From the NCBI GenBank assembly GCA_050742535.1, contig JBOGIQ010000257.1, forward strand, positions 1 to 9,008: a stretch of 9,008 bases of DNA, given 5' to 3'. Below, piece by piece: positions 1 through 5,143 of the stretch. The stretch is from Gp6-AA40 sp050742535 (GTDB lineage Bacteria > Acidobacteriota > Vicinamibacteria > Vicinamibacterales > UBA2999). The translations under genes were made by a program, and so were the position numbers. Under the pieces are notes generated by a model that did no database searches, was not told where the DNA came from, and was given only the letters and a program-made list of their open reading frames with translations. How positions within the stretch are numbered: the stretch's first letter is position 1; each line of letters opens with the position of its first letter.

Positions 1-354
1 CAGCTCGTAGTCCTTGCCCATGAAGATCGCCGACACCGGGCAGGCTTCCTCGCACATGCCGCAAAAGATGCAGCGCGTCTTGTGTATCTGATACACCGAT
101 GCGTAGCGCGGCCCGGCCATCACCGTGCCGTCGTTCTCGGCCGCCTCGAGGTAAATGGCGTCGGCAGGACACGCAACCGAGCAGAGGCCGCAGGCGACGC
201 ACTTCTCGAGTCCGTTCTCGTCGCGCATCAGCACCTGCTTGCCGCGGTACTTCGGAAAAACGGGGACCTTCTGATACGGATAATTCACGGTCACCGGCTT
301 CTTGAACATGTGCCGCAGGGTGGTCAGGAAGCCGACAATGAGCGGACGGATCAT
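1..354 (-). CDS. nuoI: NADH-quinone oxidoreductase subunit I, 5' part (C-terminus off the window)
   Basis: This is the 8Fe ferredoxin-like subunit of respiratory complex I, which passes electrons through two [4Fe-4S] clusters (N6a/N6b) toward the quinone site in the peripheral arm at the cytoplasmic membrane. The minus-strand reading gives 118 residues starting MIRPLIVGFLTTLRHMFKKP, the amphipathic N-terminal helix typical of NuoI. Two ferredoxin motifs follow: CVACGLCSVACP (Cys52, 55, 58, 62) and CIFCGMCEEACP (Cys95, 98, 101, 105). The reading frame is still open at base 1, so the C-terminal part and any following nuo genes lie to the left. The ATG at 354 is the first start of the family-typical N-terminus. 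It has no Shine-Dalgarno sequence, but a TATGAT hexamer lies 6 nt upstream. Family assignment is very secure; the start is likely. Confidence 0.95.
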   Translation of the reverse strand, partial: MIRPLIVGFLTTLRHMFKKPVTVNYPYQKVPVFPKYRGKQVLMRDENGLEKCVACGLCSVACPADAIYLEAAENDGTVMAGPRYASVYQIHKTRCIFCGMCEEACPVSAIFMGKDYEL

Positions 355-366
355 GAGGCAATCATA
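355..366 (-). promoter_or_regulatory. Putative -10 element for leaderless nuoI
   Basis: Read on the minus strand, TATGAT (plus coordinates 361-366) is followed by six bases (TGCCTC) and then the nuoI ATG. TATGAT matches the bacterial -10 consensus at 5 of 6 positions. A start point about 7 nt downstream would fall on the A of the ATG, so the mRNA would have no leader. No convincing -35 hexamer is visible; that region is occupied by AAGGCC heptamers. This is an inference from spacing, strengthened by the same arrangement at the divergent gene. Confidence 0.45.
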
Positions 367-368
367 GC

Positions 369-480
369 AAGGCCTAAGGCCCAAGGCCCAAGGCCGAAGG
401 GCTGGTCGAGGCATAAGGGCTGGTAGGGCCTACGGGGCTTCGTTCTTCTCTTAGGCCTTAGGCCTTCACCCGTAGGCCTT
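369..480. repeat. AAGGCCN heptamer repeat with inverted arm
   Basis: Units of exactly 7 nt run AAGGCCT (369-375), AAGGCCC (376-382), AAGGCCC (383-389), AAGGCCG (390-396), then AAGGG. AAGGGCTGGT occurs at 397-406 and again at 415-424. The complementary unit AGGCCTT lies at 453-459, 460-466 and 474-480, with one unrelated 7-nt unit (467-473) keeping the phase. Bases 369-385 can pair with 450-466 over 17 positions with one mismatch, leaving a loop of about 64 nt. The block fills the space between the two divergent -10 elements. Its function is not known. Confidence 0.8.
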
Positions 481-481
481 C

Positions 482-487
482 TACAAT
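482..487 (+). promoter_or_regulatory. Putative -10 element for the leaderless sensor kinase operon
   Basis: TACAAT (5 of 6 matches to TATAAT) is followed by six bases (GTTCCT) and the GTG start at 494. The predicted transcription start would coincide with the G of the start codon. No Shine-Dalgarno sequence precedes this GTG, which fits leaderless initiation. No good -35 is seen: the expected place (458-464) lies inside the AGGCCTT heptamers. Confidence 0.5.
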
Positions 488-493
488 GTTCCT

Positions 494-1819
494 GTGCCGC
501 AGGATCTGTCGCCCGAGCAATTCCTGCTCACTATCCTCTTCAAGCTCGCCGTCATGGCCGTCCTGGCGACGATGCTGGCGAGGTACCACCGCTTCCGCCA
601 CATCCTGATCTTCGAGCGCCGCGGCTGGGTGGATCGTCTGGTGTTCATGGCGGCGCTCGGCCTCCCCCTCGCCGCCGGCGTCGCCTTCCGCGTGCAGCTG
701 CGCTACTACGCCGCCGATCTGACGCTCGAAGGCGCATTTCTCGCCGGCCTGATCGCGGGTCCGTACACCGGCGCGCTGCTCGGCCTCCTCGTCAGCATCC
801 CGGCGGTGATCAACCACGAATACATCGCGCTGCCGTTCGCGATCGGCTGCGGGTTTGCCGGTGGAGGCCTCCGCGAAGCGTGTCCGAAGGAAACCATCTG
901 GCAGTTCACGCCGTTCGTGTTCCTCGACCTGCCGAAGCATCTGCGCAAGATGATTTGGAACCTCGAGCCAATGTGGCAGATCATCCTGCTCCTCGCTCCG
1001 TTTTCGCTCGAGATGCTTCGTCAGGTGCTCGGCATGCGCTTCGCCGGCAAGCTCTTCTACCTGTCGTCGATCACGCAGCTCGAGCCCGAGCGGCCGTGGA
1101 TGATGATTCTGGTCGTGCTGGCCACGGTGCTCTGCGTGGCCACACCGATCAAGATCTGGAACAGCGCCAGGGTCGAGCATCGGCTGCAGGAGCAGGAGAA
1201 GCTGCTGCTCGCGGCGAAGATCGAGTCGCTGAAGAGCCAGATCAACCCGCACTTCCTCTTCAACACGCTGACGTCGATCTCGTCGCTGATCCGCGCCGAG
1301 CCCGATACCGCCCGCACGCTCATCATCCGTCTCTCCGCGCTGCTGCGGCGGCTGCTGCGCAGCCATCAGCACTTCGTCTCGCTGCGCGAAGAGCTCGAGG
1401 CGATCGACGAATACCTGGACATCGAGGTGATCCGCTTCGGGCCGAAGCTGAGAGTGAACAAGGACATCGACCCAGATACGCTCGACCTGATCGTGCCGAG
1501 CATGATTCTGCAGCCGCTGGTGGAGAATTCAATCAAGCACGGCTTCTCGCGCAAGGTCGGCCCCGGCTCGATCACCATCCGCAGCCATCGCGAGAACGGC
1601 CGCGCGGTGATCGAAGTCGAAGACGATGGGATGGGCTTCTTCGTCGAAGCGCTGGACCAGCCGATGTCGAGCGGCATCGGGCTGTCGAACGTACGGGAGC
1701 GTCTCCGCGTGATCTACGGCACCACGTATCAACTGAAGCTCTCGAGCGAGCCGGGCAAGGGAACGCTCGCGCGCATCGAGGTGCCGGAGCTGGCATTCGC
1801 GCATGAACAGCTCGCTTAA
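494..1819 (+). CDS. LytS/YpdA-type membrane sensor histidine kinase
   Basis: This 441-residue protein autophosphorylates on histidine and should pass phosphate to the LytTR regulator encoded next. The N-terminal half is membrane-embedded, with hydrophobic segments near 11-30, 47-66, 80-101, 103-123, 160-176 and 202-220. The GLIAGPYTGALLGLLVS stretch (85-101) resembles the 5TMR_LYT sensor domain. A short coiled linker (225-248) leads to the His_kinase box SQINPHFLFNTL, with His253 as phospho-acceptor. The ATPase domain shows the N box QPLVENSIKHG (Asn345), DDGMGF (377-382) and GIGLSNVRERL (394-404). Start: GTG at 494, behind a -10-like TACAAT and no ribosome binding site. The ATG at 486 is out of frame. 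The stop overlaps the next gene by 17 nt, implying translational coupling. The signal sensed is unknown; relatives respond to envelope state or extracellular metabolites. Confidence 0.93.
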   Translation: MPQDLSPEQFLLTILFKLAVMAVLATMLARYHRFRHILIFERRGWVDRLVFMAALGLPLAAGVAFRVQLRYYAADLTLEGAFLAGLIAGPYTGALLGLLVSIPAVINHEYIALPFAIGCGFAGGGLREACPKETIWQFTPFVFLDLPKHLRKMIWNLEPMWQIILLLAPFSLEMLRQVLGMRFAGKLFYLSSITQLEPERPWMMILVVLATVLCVATPIKIWNSARVEHRLQEQEKLLLAAKIESLKSQINPHFLFNTLTSISSLIRAEPDTARTLIIRLSALLRRLLRSHQHFVSLREELEAIDEYLDIEVIRFGPKLRVNKDIDPDTLDLIVPSMILQPLVENSIKHGFSRKVGPGSITIRSHRENGRAVIEVEDDGMGFFVEALDQPMSSGIGLSNVRERLRVIYGTTYQLKLSSEPGKGTLARIEVPELAFAHEQLA

Positions 1820-2597
1820 GGTCCTGGTCGTCGACGACGAGCAGCTCGCGCGCGACGAGCTCTGCTACCAGCTTCAGCGTATCGATGAGGTCGAAATCGT
1901 CGCTCAGGCCGGCAACGGCCTGGAGGCGCTCTCCGCCGTCGACCAGTGCGAGCCCGACCTTGTCTTTCTCGACGTCCAGATGCCGGGACTGACGGGCTTC
2001 GAGGTGGCCAGGCGTCTGTTGACGCGCGGCGACGAGGCGCCGGCCATGGTGTTCGTCACGGCGTTCGATCAGCATGCCATCGAGGCCTTCGAGGTCAACG
2101 CCGTGGACTACCTGCTCAAGCCGGTCGAACCGGGACGCCTCGAACAGGCCGTGGATCGCGCCCGGCGGCGCATCGACGGCGGGCGGCCGGGGGCCGCGGG
2201 AGCGGGATTAAACGATCAACTCGAACAGATCGTCAAAATGATGGCCGGGCGCCAGGTGCGCCGCGACCAGGTCGCCATCAAGGTCGGGGAACGGTTCATG
2301 CTGGTTCAGGCCGAAGAAATCATCTTCGCCTCCCTGGCCGACGAGTCGATTAACATAGTGACAGGGCAGGTGGCGGGAACGTCCAACTACCGGACCCTGG
2401 ACGACTTACAGGCACGCCTGGATCCCGAGGTGTTCTGGCGCGTGCACCGGTCGCATCTGGTCAACATCAACAAGATTAAGGAGATCGTCCCTTGGTTCAG
2501 CCGGAATTACATCCTTCGGATGAAGGACGCGAAGGGCACGGAGATCCCGGTCAGCCGCGCGCAGACGAAGCGGCTGAGGGAGTACCTGAAGCTCTGA
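1803..2597 (+). CDS. LytTR-family response regulator (REC + LytTR DNA-binding domain)
   Basis: This 264-residue transcription factor is the likely partner of the upstream LytS-type kinase. The receiver domain (about 5-122) has the acidic pair Asp11/Asp12 in VVDDEQ, phospho-acceptor Asp57 in FLDVQMPG, Thr86 and Lys106 in YLLKPVEP. A linker (about 125-150, Gly/Ala/Arg-rich then helical) joins the LytTR domain (about 154-264), recognised by AIKVGERFMLVQAEEIIF and the RVHRSHLVNINKI segment (213-225). LytTR proteins bind short direct repeats upstream of target promoters. The ATG lies inside the kinase 3' end. The last 106 nt also encode, in another frame, the start of the first signal peptidase. 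A degenerate copy of its last 60 nt recurs at 3253-3312. Confidence 0.94.
   Translation: MNSSLKVLVVDDEQLARDELCYQLQRIDEVEIVAQAGNGLEALSAVDQCEPDLVFLDVQMPGLTGFEVARRLLTRGDEAPAMVFVTAFDQHAIEAFEVNAVDYLLKPVEPGRLEQAVDRARRRIDGGRPGAAGAGLNDQLEQIVKMMAGRQVRRDQVAIKVGERFMLVQAEEIIFASLADESINIVTGQVAGTSNYRTLDDLQARLDPEVFWRVHRSHLVNINKIKEIVPWFSRNYILRMKDAKGTEIPVSRAQTKRLREYLKL
2478..2483 (+). promoter_or_regulatory. Ribosome binding site for lepB1, inside the response-regulator gene
   Basis: AAGGAG lies 8 nt before the TTG at 2492. It is embedded in codons for Lys-Glu of the LytTR domain. The TAAGGAG string recurs before the second peptidase (3215-3221), supporting TTG as the real start in both copies. Confidence 0.7.
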
Positions 2598-3217
2598 CAG
2601 CGCCCTTCGCCTCCGCGGGATCGCTCCGGTGGGACGAGCCGGAGGCTGAGAGCGGCGAACCGGAACTCGTCCAGCGGCTGAATGTTTGGAGAGACGAGCT
2701 CGTCGCATGGTTCAAGACGCTTGCGTCGGCTGGCGTATACGCCACACTGATCGTGACCTTCGGTTTCCAGGTGGCCCGCGTCGAGGGCCAGAGCATGGCG
2801 CCGACGCTGGCCGATCAGGATCGGTTGATCGTGAACAAGCTTGCCTATCGGATGGGCGAACCGCACCGCGGCGACATCGTAATGCTCAATTACCCGGTCG
2901 ACCCGGACAAGTCGTTCGTCAAGCGTGTGATCGCGCAGGAGGGCGAGGTCGTGACGATTGTGGGCGGCATCGTCTACGTCAACGACGTGCCTCTGGCGGA
3001 CGATTTCGTGTCTGAGGAGTTCCGCCTCGACGAGGATTATCCGCCGACGCGCATTCCTGAGGGCTACTACTTCGTCATGGGCGACCATCGAAACAACAGT
3101 TCGGACAGCCGCCAATGGGGTATGGTGCCGAAGAAATACATCATCGGCAAGGTGCAGGTCCGCTGGTGGCCGATTCCGAATGCTCGTTGGTTCTCCGACG
3201 AGATCCAAGCGCCCTAA
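2492..3217 (+). CDS. lepB: Signal peptidase I, copy 1
   Basis: This 241-residue membrane serine protease (family S26) removes signal peptides from exported proteins, acting on the outer face of the cytoplasmic membrane. An acidic, Pro/Ala/Glu-rich cytoplasmic tail (1-75) precedes one membrane segment (about 78-94). The catalytic domain has VEGQSMAPTL with nucleophile Ser101, RGDIVMLNYP, SFVKRVIAQEG with the general base Lys144, and GDHRNNSSDSR (197-207). TTG at 2492 is the only ATG/GTG/TTG between the preceding in-frame stop (2477-2479) and the membrane segment, and AAGGAG stands 8 nt before it. The gene therefore overlaps the response regulator by 106 nt out of frame. This indicates coupling to the regulator and makes the N-terminus an overprinted product of LytTR codons. 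It could serve a substrate set different from copy 2. Confidence 0.93.
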   Translation: MVQPELHPSDEGREGHGDPGQPRADEAAEGVPEALTAPFASAGSLRWDEPEAESGEPELVQRLNVWRDELVAWFKTLASAGVYATLIVTFGFQVARVEGQSMAPTLADQDRLIVNKLAYRMGEPHRGDIVMLNYPVDPDKSFVKRVIAQEGEVVTIVGGIVYVNDVPLADDFVSEEFRLDEDYPPTRIPEGYYFVMGDHRNNSSDSRQWGMVPKKYIIGKVQVRWWPIPNARWFSDEIQAP

Positions 3218-3221
3218 GGAG
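3216..3221 (+). promoter_or_regulatory. Ribosome binding site for lepB2
   Basis: AAGGAG overlaps the lepB1 stop codon (TAA, 3215-3217) and lies 6 nt before TTG at 3228. It fixes the start of copy 2, although its frame is open upstream to at least 2958. Confidence 0.75.
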
Positions 3222-3227
3222 AGAGTC

Positions 3228-3977
3228 TTGGATCAGCACGAATTCCCTCCGAACGGAAATCCCGATGAGCCGCGCGCAGACGAAACGGCTGCGGGAATAC
3301 CTGAAGCTCTGACCGCGCCCCCGGAGGCTGAAAGCGGCGAACGCGAGCTGCGCGCGGAAGCGACCGAGGGAGAACCCGCAGTCCCACCGTCGGAGCCGCT
3401 GACCCGGCCGGACCTCCGCTCCGAGCTGGATCATCAGCGCGACGTCGTTATCCACCGGCTGAACGTCTGGAAAGACGAGCTCGTGGCCTGGTTCAAGACG
3501 CTCGCGTCGGCTGCCGTGTATGCCACGCTGATCGTCACCTTCGGCTTCCAGGTGGCCCGCGTCGAGGGCCAGAGCATGGCGCCGACCCTGGAAGACCAGG
3601 ACCGGTTGATCGTGAACAAGCTTGCCTATCGCATGGGCGAGCCGCGCCGCGGCGACATCGTGATGCTCTACTACCCCATCAACCCGGATAAATCGTTCGT
3701 GAAGCGGGTCATCGGCGAAGAAGGCGACGAGGTGCAGATCGTGGACGGCCAGGTGTACGTCAACGGCGCGCCAATCCCCGATGACTTCGTCCCCGAGGAA
3801 TACCGCAGCCACGACGATTGGGGGCCGGAACGGATTCCGGACGGCTACTACTTCGTGATGGGCGACCATCGGAACAACAGCTCCGACAGCCGGCACTGGA
3901 AGTTCGTACCGAAGAAATACATCATCGGCAAGGTCCAGCTCCGCTGGTGGCCGATTCCTCACGCCCGGGTGTTCTGA
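3228..3977 (+). CDS. lepB: Signal peptidase I, copy 2
   Basis: This second type I signal peptidase has 249 residues and is paralogous to the gene 10 nt upstream. A longer charged cytoplasmic tail (1-90) includes an insert at about 39-76 (Glu/Pro/Arg-rich) absent from copy 1. One membrane segment (about 93-110) follows, then VEGQSMAPTL with Ser116, RGDIVMLYYP, SFVKRVIGEEG with Lys159, and GDHRNNSSDSR (212-222). All catalytic boxes are intact, so both copies are predicted active. Residues 10-31 are translated from a fossil of the response-regulator 3' end in a different frame. The C-terminus ends at RVF, about seven residues shorter than copy 1. The TTG start is set by the AAGGAG six bases upstream. 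Divergence is concentrated at about 165-205, the face near the substrate-side beta domain, so specificity may differ (inference). Confidence 0.93.
   Translation: MDQHEFPPNGNPDEPRADETAAGIPEALTAPPEAESGERELRAEATEGEPAVPPSEPLTRPDLRSELDHQRDVVIHRLNVWKDELVAWFKTLASAAVYATLIVTFGFQVARVEGQSMAPTLEDQDRLIVNKLAYRMGEPRRGDIVMLYYPINPDKSFVKRVIGEEGDEVQIVDGQVYVNGAPIPDDFVPEEYRSHDDWGPERIPDGYYFVMGDHRNNSSDSRHWKFVPKKYIIGKVQLRWWPIPHARVF
3253..3312 (+). pseudogene. Fossil of the LytTR response-regulator 3' end inside lepB2
   Basis: In the response-regulator frame these 60 nt read TEIPMSRAQTKRLREYLKL and a TGA stop. The real regulator ends TEIPVSRAQTKRLREYLKL, a single residue difference. Six of 60 bases differ, in five codons, and four of those codon changes are silent. 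The rest of the regulator is missing here, so it cannot be expressed as a regulator. The DNA is kept because it now encodes the N-terminal tail of signal peptidase 2 in another frame. Confidence 0.85.
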
Positions 3978-3995
3978 CGCTGACCCGGGCGCAGT

Positions 3996-4079
3996 AATGC
4001 AAGATTCAAAATGCAAAATGCAAACAGAACCTGTCTCTGGCGTTTTGCATTTTGAATTTTGCATTTTGCATTTTGCATT
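3996..4079. repeat. ATGCAAA heptamer snap-back repeat
   Basis: The left arm has four 7-nt units: ATGCAAG (3997), ATTCAAA (4004), ATGCAAA (4011) and ATGCAAA (4018). The right arm has five units on the opposite strand: TTTGCAT at 4044, TTTGAAT at 4051, then TTTGCAT at 4058, 4065 and 4072. The variant ATTCAAA/TTTGAAT unit sits in mirror position. Bases 3996-4018 can pair with 4043-4065 over 23 positions, with G4003 facing T as a possible G-U in RNA, and a 24-nt loop. It is an AT-rich island in GC-rich DNA right after lepB2. It could act as a terminator-like or 3'-stabilising hairpin for the operon; this is not shown. Confidence 0.85.
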
Positions 4080-4956
4080 GACCACCGACAGATATAGAGA
4101 AGTCACCCGCGTCCTCTGGCGCGTTCTCTTCCTCAATCTCGCCGTCGCCGTCGCGAAGATCGCGCTGGGGTACGCGACCGGCGCGGTCTCGATCCTCTCG
4201 GACGGCTTTCATTCGCTGACGGATTCGGCGTCGAACGTCGTCGCGCTCGTCGGCGTGTCGGCGGCGCGGCGGCCGCCCGACGCGGATCATCCGTACGGAC
4301 ACCGCAAATACGAAACGATGGCGTCGCTGGCCATCCTGATCTTCCTGGTCGTGGTGCTCGTACAGGTCGTTTCGGCATCGATCGATCGCCTGATGAACGG
4401 CGGCACGCCGCGCGTGTTTCCCGAAGGCATCGCGCTGATGACGGTCACGCTGATGATCAACATCGGCGTCGTCCGCTACGAGCTCGGGCAGGGCCGCCGC
4501 CTGCAGAGCGAGGTTCTGCGCGCGGACGCCAAACACACGCGGGCGGACGTGCTGACGTCGGTTGCCGTCCTCGGCGCGCTGGTGGGCGTCTGGTGGGGCT
4601 ACCCGATCCTGGATCCGCTGGCGGCGGTGCTCGTCGCCGGTTTCATCGGCCACGCCTGCTGGAGCATCGCGCAGGAAGCGTCTGGCATCCTCGCGGATCA
4701 CATCGTGATTCCCGAAGCGGCCGTACGGGAGGTGGTTCGGTCCGTTCCGGAGGTGCTCGGCTGCGAGAAGATCCGGACGCGCGGCTCCGCGGACTACGCA
4801 TTCCTCGACTTGCATCTGTGGCTCGACGGCTCGACACCGCTGCAGTCCGCGCATTCGATCTCACACATCGTCAAGGACCGGCTGATGGCGAAATTCCCTC
4901 AGCTGGCCGACGTCATCATCCACATCGAGCCGCCGCACACGGGGTCGCCTGGGTAG
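4078..4956 (+). CDS. Cation diffusion facilitator (Zn2+/divalent metal:H+ antiporter)
   Basis: This 292-residue inner-membrane transporter exports divalent metal, probably zinc, in exchange for protons. The expected metal site is present: SDGFHSLTD in TM2 (His45, Asp49) and AKHTRAD in TM5 (His153, Asp157). The His-Asp-His-Asp set is the zinc-type variant of the Asp-Asp-His-Asp site in E. coli YiiP. DHPYGHRKYE (70-79) is the conserved loop after TM2. A cytoplasmic C-terminal dimer domain (about 208-288) ends the protein. I chose TTG at 4078, just before TTDRYREVTRVLWRV. The only earlier start, ATG 3997, would add 27 residues made purely of the ATGCAAA repeat. Neither start has a ribosome binding site, so the start is uncertain. 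The stop codon lies inside the next repeat block. Confidence 0.9.
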   Translation: MTTDRYREVTRVLWRVLFLNLAVAVAKIALGYATGAVSILSDGFHSLTDSASNVVALVGVSAARRPPDADHPYGHRKYETMASLAILIFLVVVLVQVVSASIDRLMNGGTPRVFPEGIALMTVTLMINIGVVRYELGQGRRLQSEVLRADAKHTRADVLTSVAVLGALVGVWWGYPILDPLAAVLVAGFIGHACWSIAQEASGILADHIVIPEAAVREVVRSVPEVLGCEKIRTRGSADYAFLDLHLWLDGSTPLQSAHSISHIVKDRLMAKFPQLADVIIHIEPPHTGSPG

Positions 4957-5112
4957 CCTGGGTGGCTGGGTCGCCTGGGTAGCCTGGGTAAAAACGCATG
5001 CGACGTAGACCCAGGCACCCCAACCTAGGCAACCCAACCTAGGCAACCCAGGCCACCTAGGCAACCCAGGCCACCTAGGCAACCCAGGCCACCTAGGCAA
5101 CCCAGGCCACCC
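4944..5112. repeat. CCTGGGT / ACCCAGG inverted tandem repeat block
   Basis: A 20-mer reading GTCGCCTGGGTAGCCTGGGT occurs identically at 4944-4963 and 4970-4989. The opposite-strand half has two 14-nt units beginning AGGCA (5013, 5027) and four 18-nt units AGGCAACCCAGGCCACCT at 5041, 5059, 5077 and 5095, the last differing by one base. Bases 4977-4989 can pair with 5009-5020 with one bulge; the loop contains the palindrome CGCATGCG (4995-5002). The first units are coding, giving the end of the transporter (GSPG and stop). Repeats are contiguous, without CRISPR-like spacers. Confidence 0.85.
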
Positions 5113-5129
5113 AATCGGCATTCCGATTG
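5112..5129. promoter_or_regulatory. Perfect 7-bp hairpin before the holin-X gene
   Basis: CAATCGG and CCGATTG are separated by CATT, 14 nt before the ATG at 5144. There is no T-run after it, so a terminator is not supported. It could be an operator or a leader hairpin; the role is unknown. Confidence 0.35.
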
Positions 5130-5143
5130 CTGCATCCACCGGT

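Larger units (their letters stand above)
2477..3977 (+). repeat. Head-to-tail tandem duplication: RR 3' end plus lepB, two copies
   Basis: Copy A (2477-3217) and copy B (3215-3977) both begin TAAGGAG, then TTG, then the last 60 nt of the response-regulator frame (2538-2597 against 3253-3312, 54 of 60 identical by hand), then a full signal peptidase gene. Copy B lacks 21 nt between the TTG and the regulator tail and has a net 66 nt more in the linker before the membrane segment. Both differences keep the lepB frame. From RLNVW onward the proteins are roughly 80% identical by hand count. No transposase or flanking target repeats are seen. Confidence 0.85.

Noticed and set aside
458..1372. Long minus-strand ORF (304 codons) opposite the sensor kinase
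   Set aside because: Its product is Arg/Glu/Gln/His-rich without any domain, typical of antisense reading of GC-rich genes. The plus strand encodes a complete LytS-type kinase.
3115..3312. Small plus-strand ORF ending in a perfect-looking LytTR tail
   Set aside because: The tail is the regulator fossil read in its old frame. The upstream part is a shadow of lepB1 and no ribosome binding site fits, so it is not a gene.
2477..3977. Insertion-sequence or transposon origin of the lepB duplication
   Set aside because: There is no transposase, terminal inverted repeats or target-site duplication. A simple head-to-tail tandem duplication explains the arrangement.
4078..4098. TTGACC ... TATAGA as a promoter for the transporter
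   Set aside because: The gap between the hexamers is only about 9 nt, too short for a sigma-70-type promoter, and it would lie inside the coding region.
3141..4136. Long minus-strand ORF over lepB2 and the ATGCAAA repeat
   Set aside because: It is antisense to a well-supported peptidase and includes repeat-derived CKMQNSKCK sequence; no family is recognised.
5041..5112. CRISPR-like array of 18-nt units
   Set aside because: The units are directly adjacent with no unique spacers, are too short, and are part of a larger inverted block; no cas genes are present.
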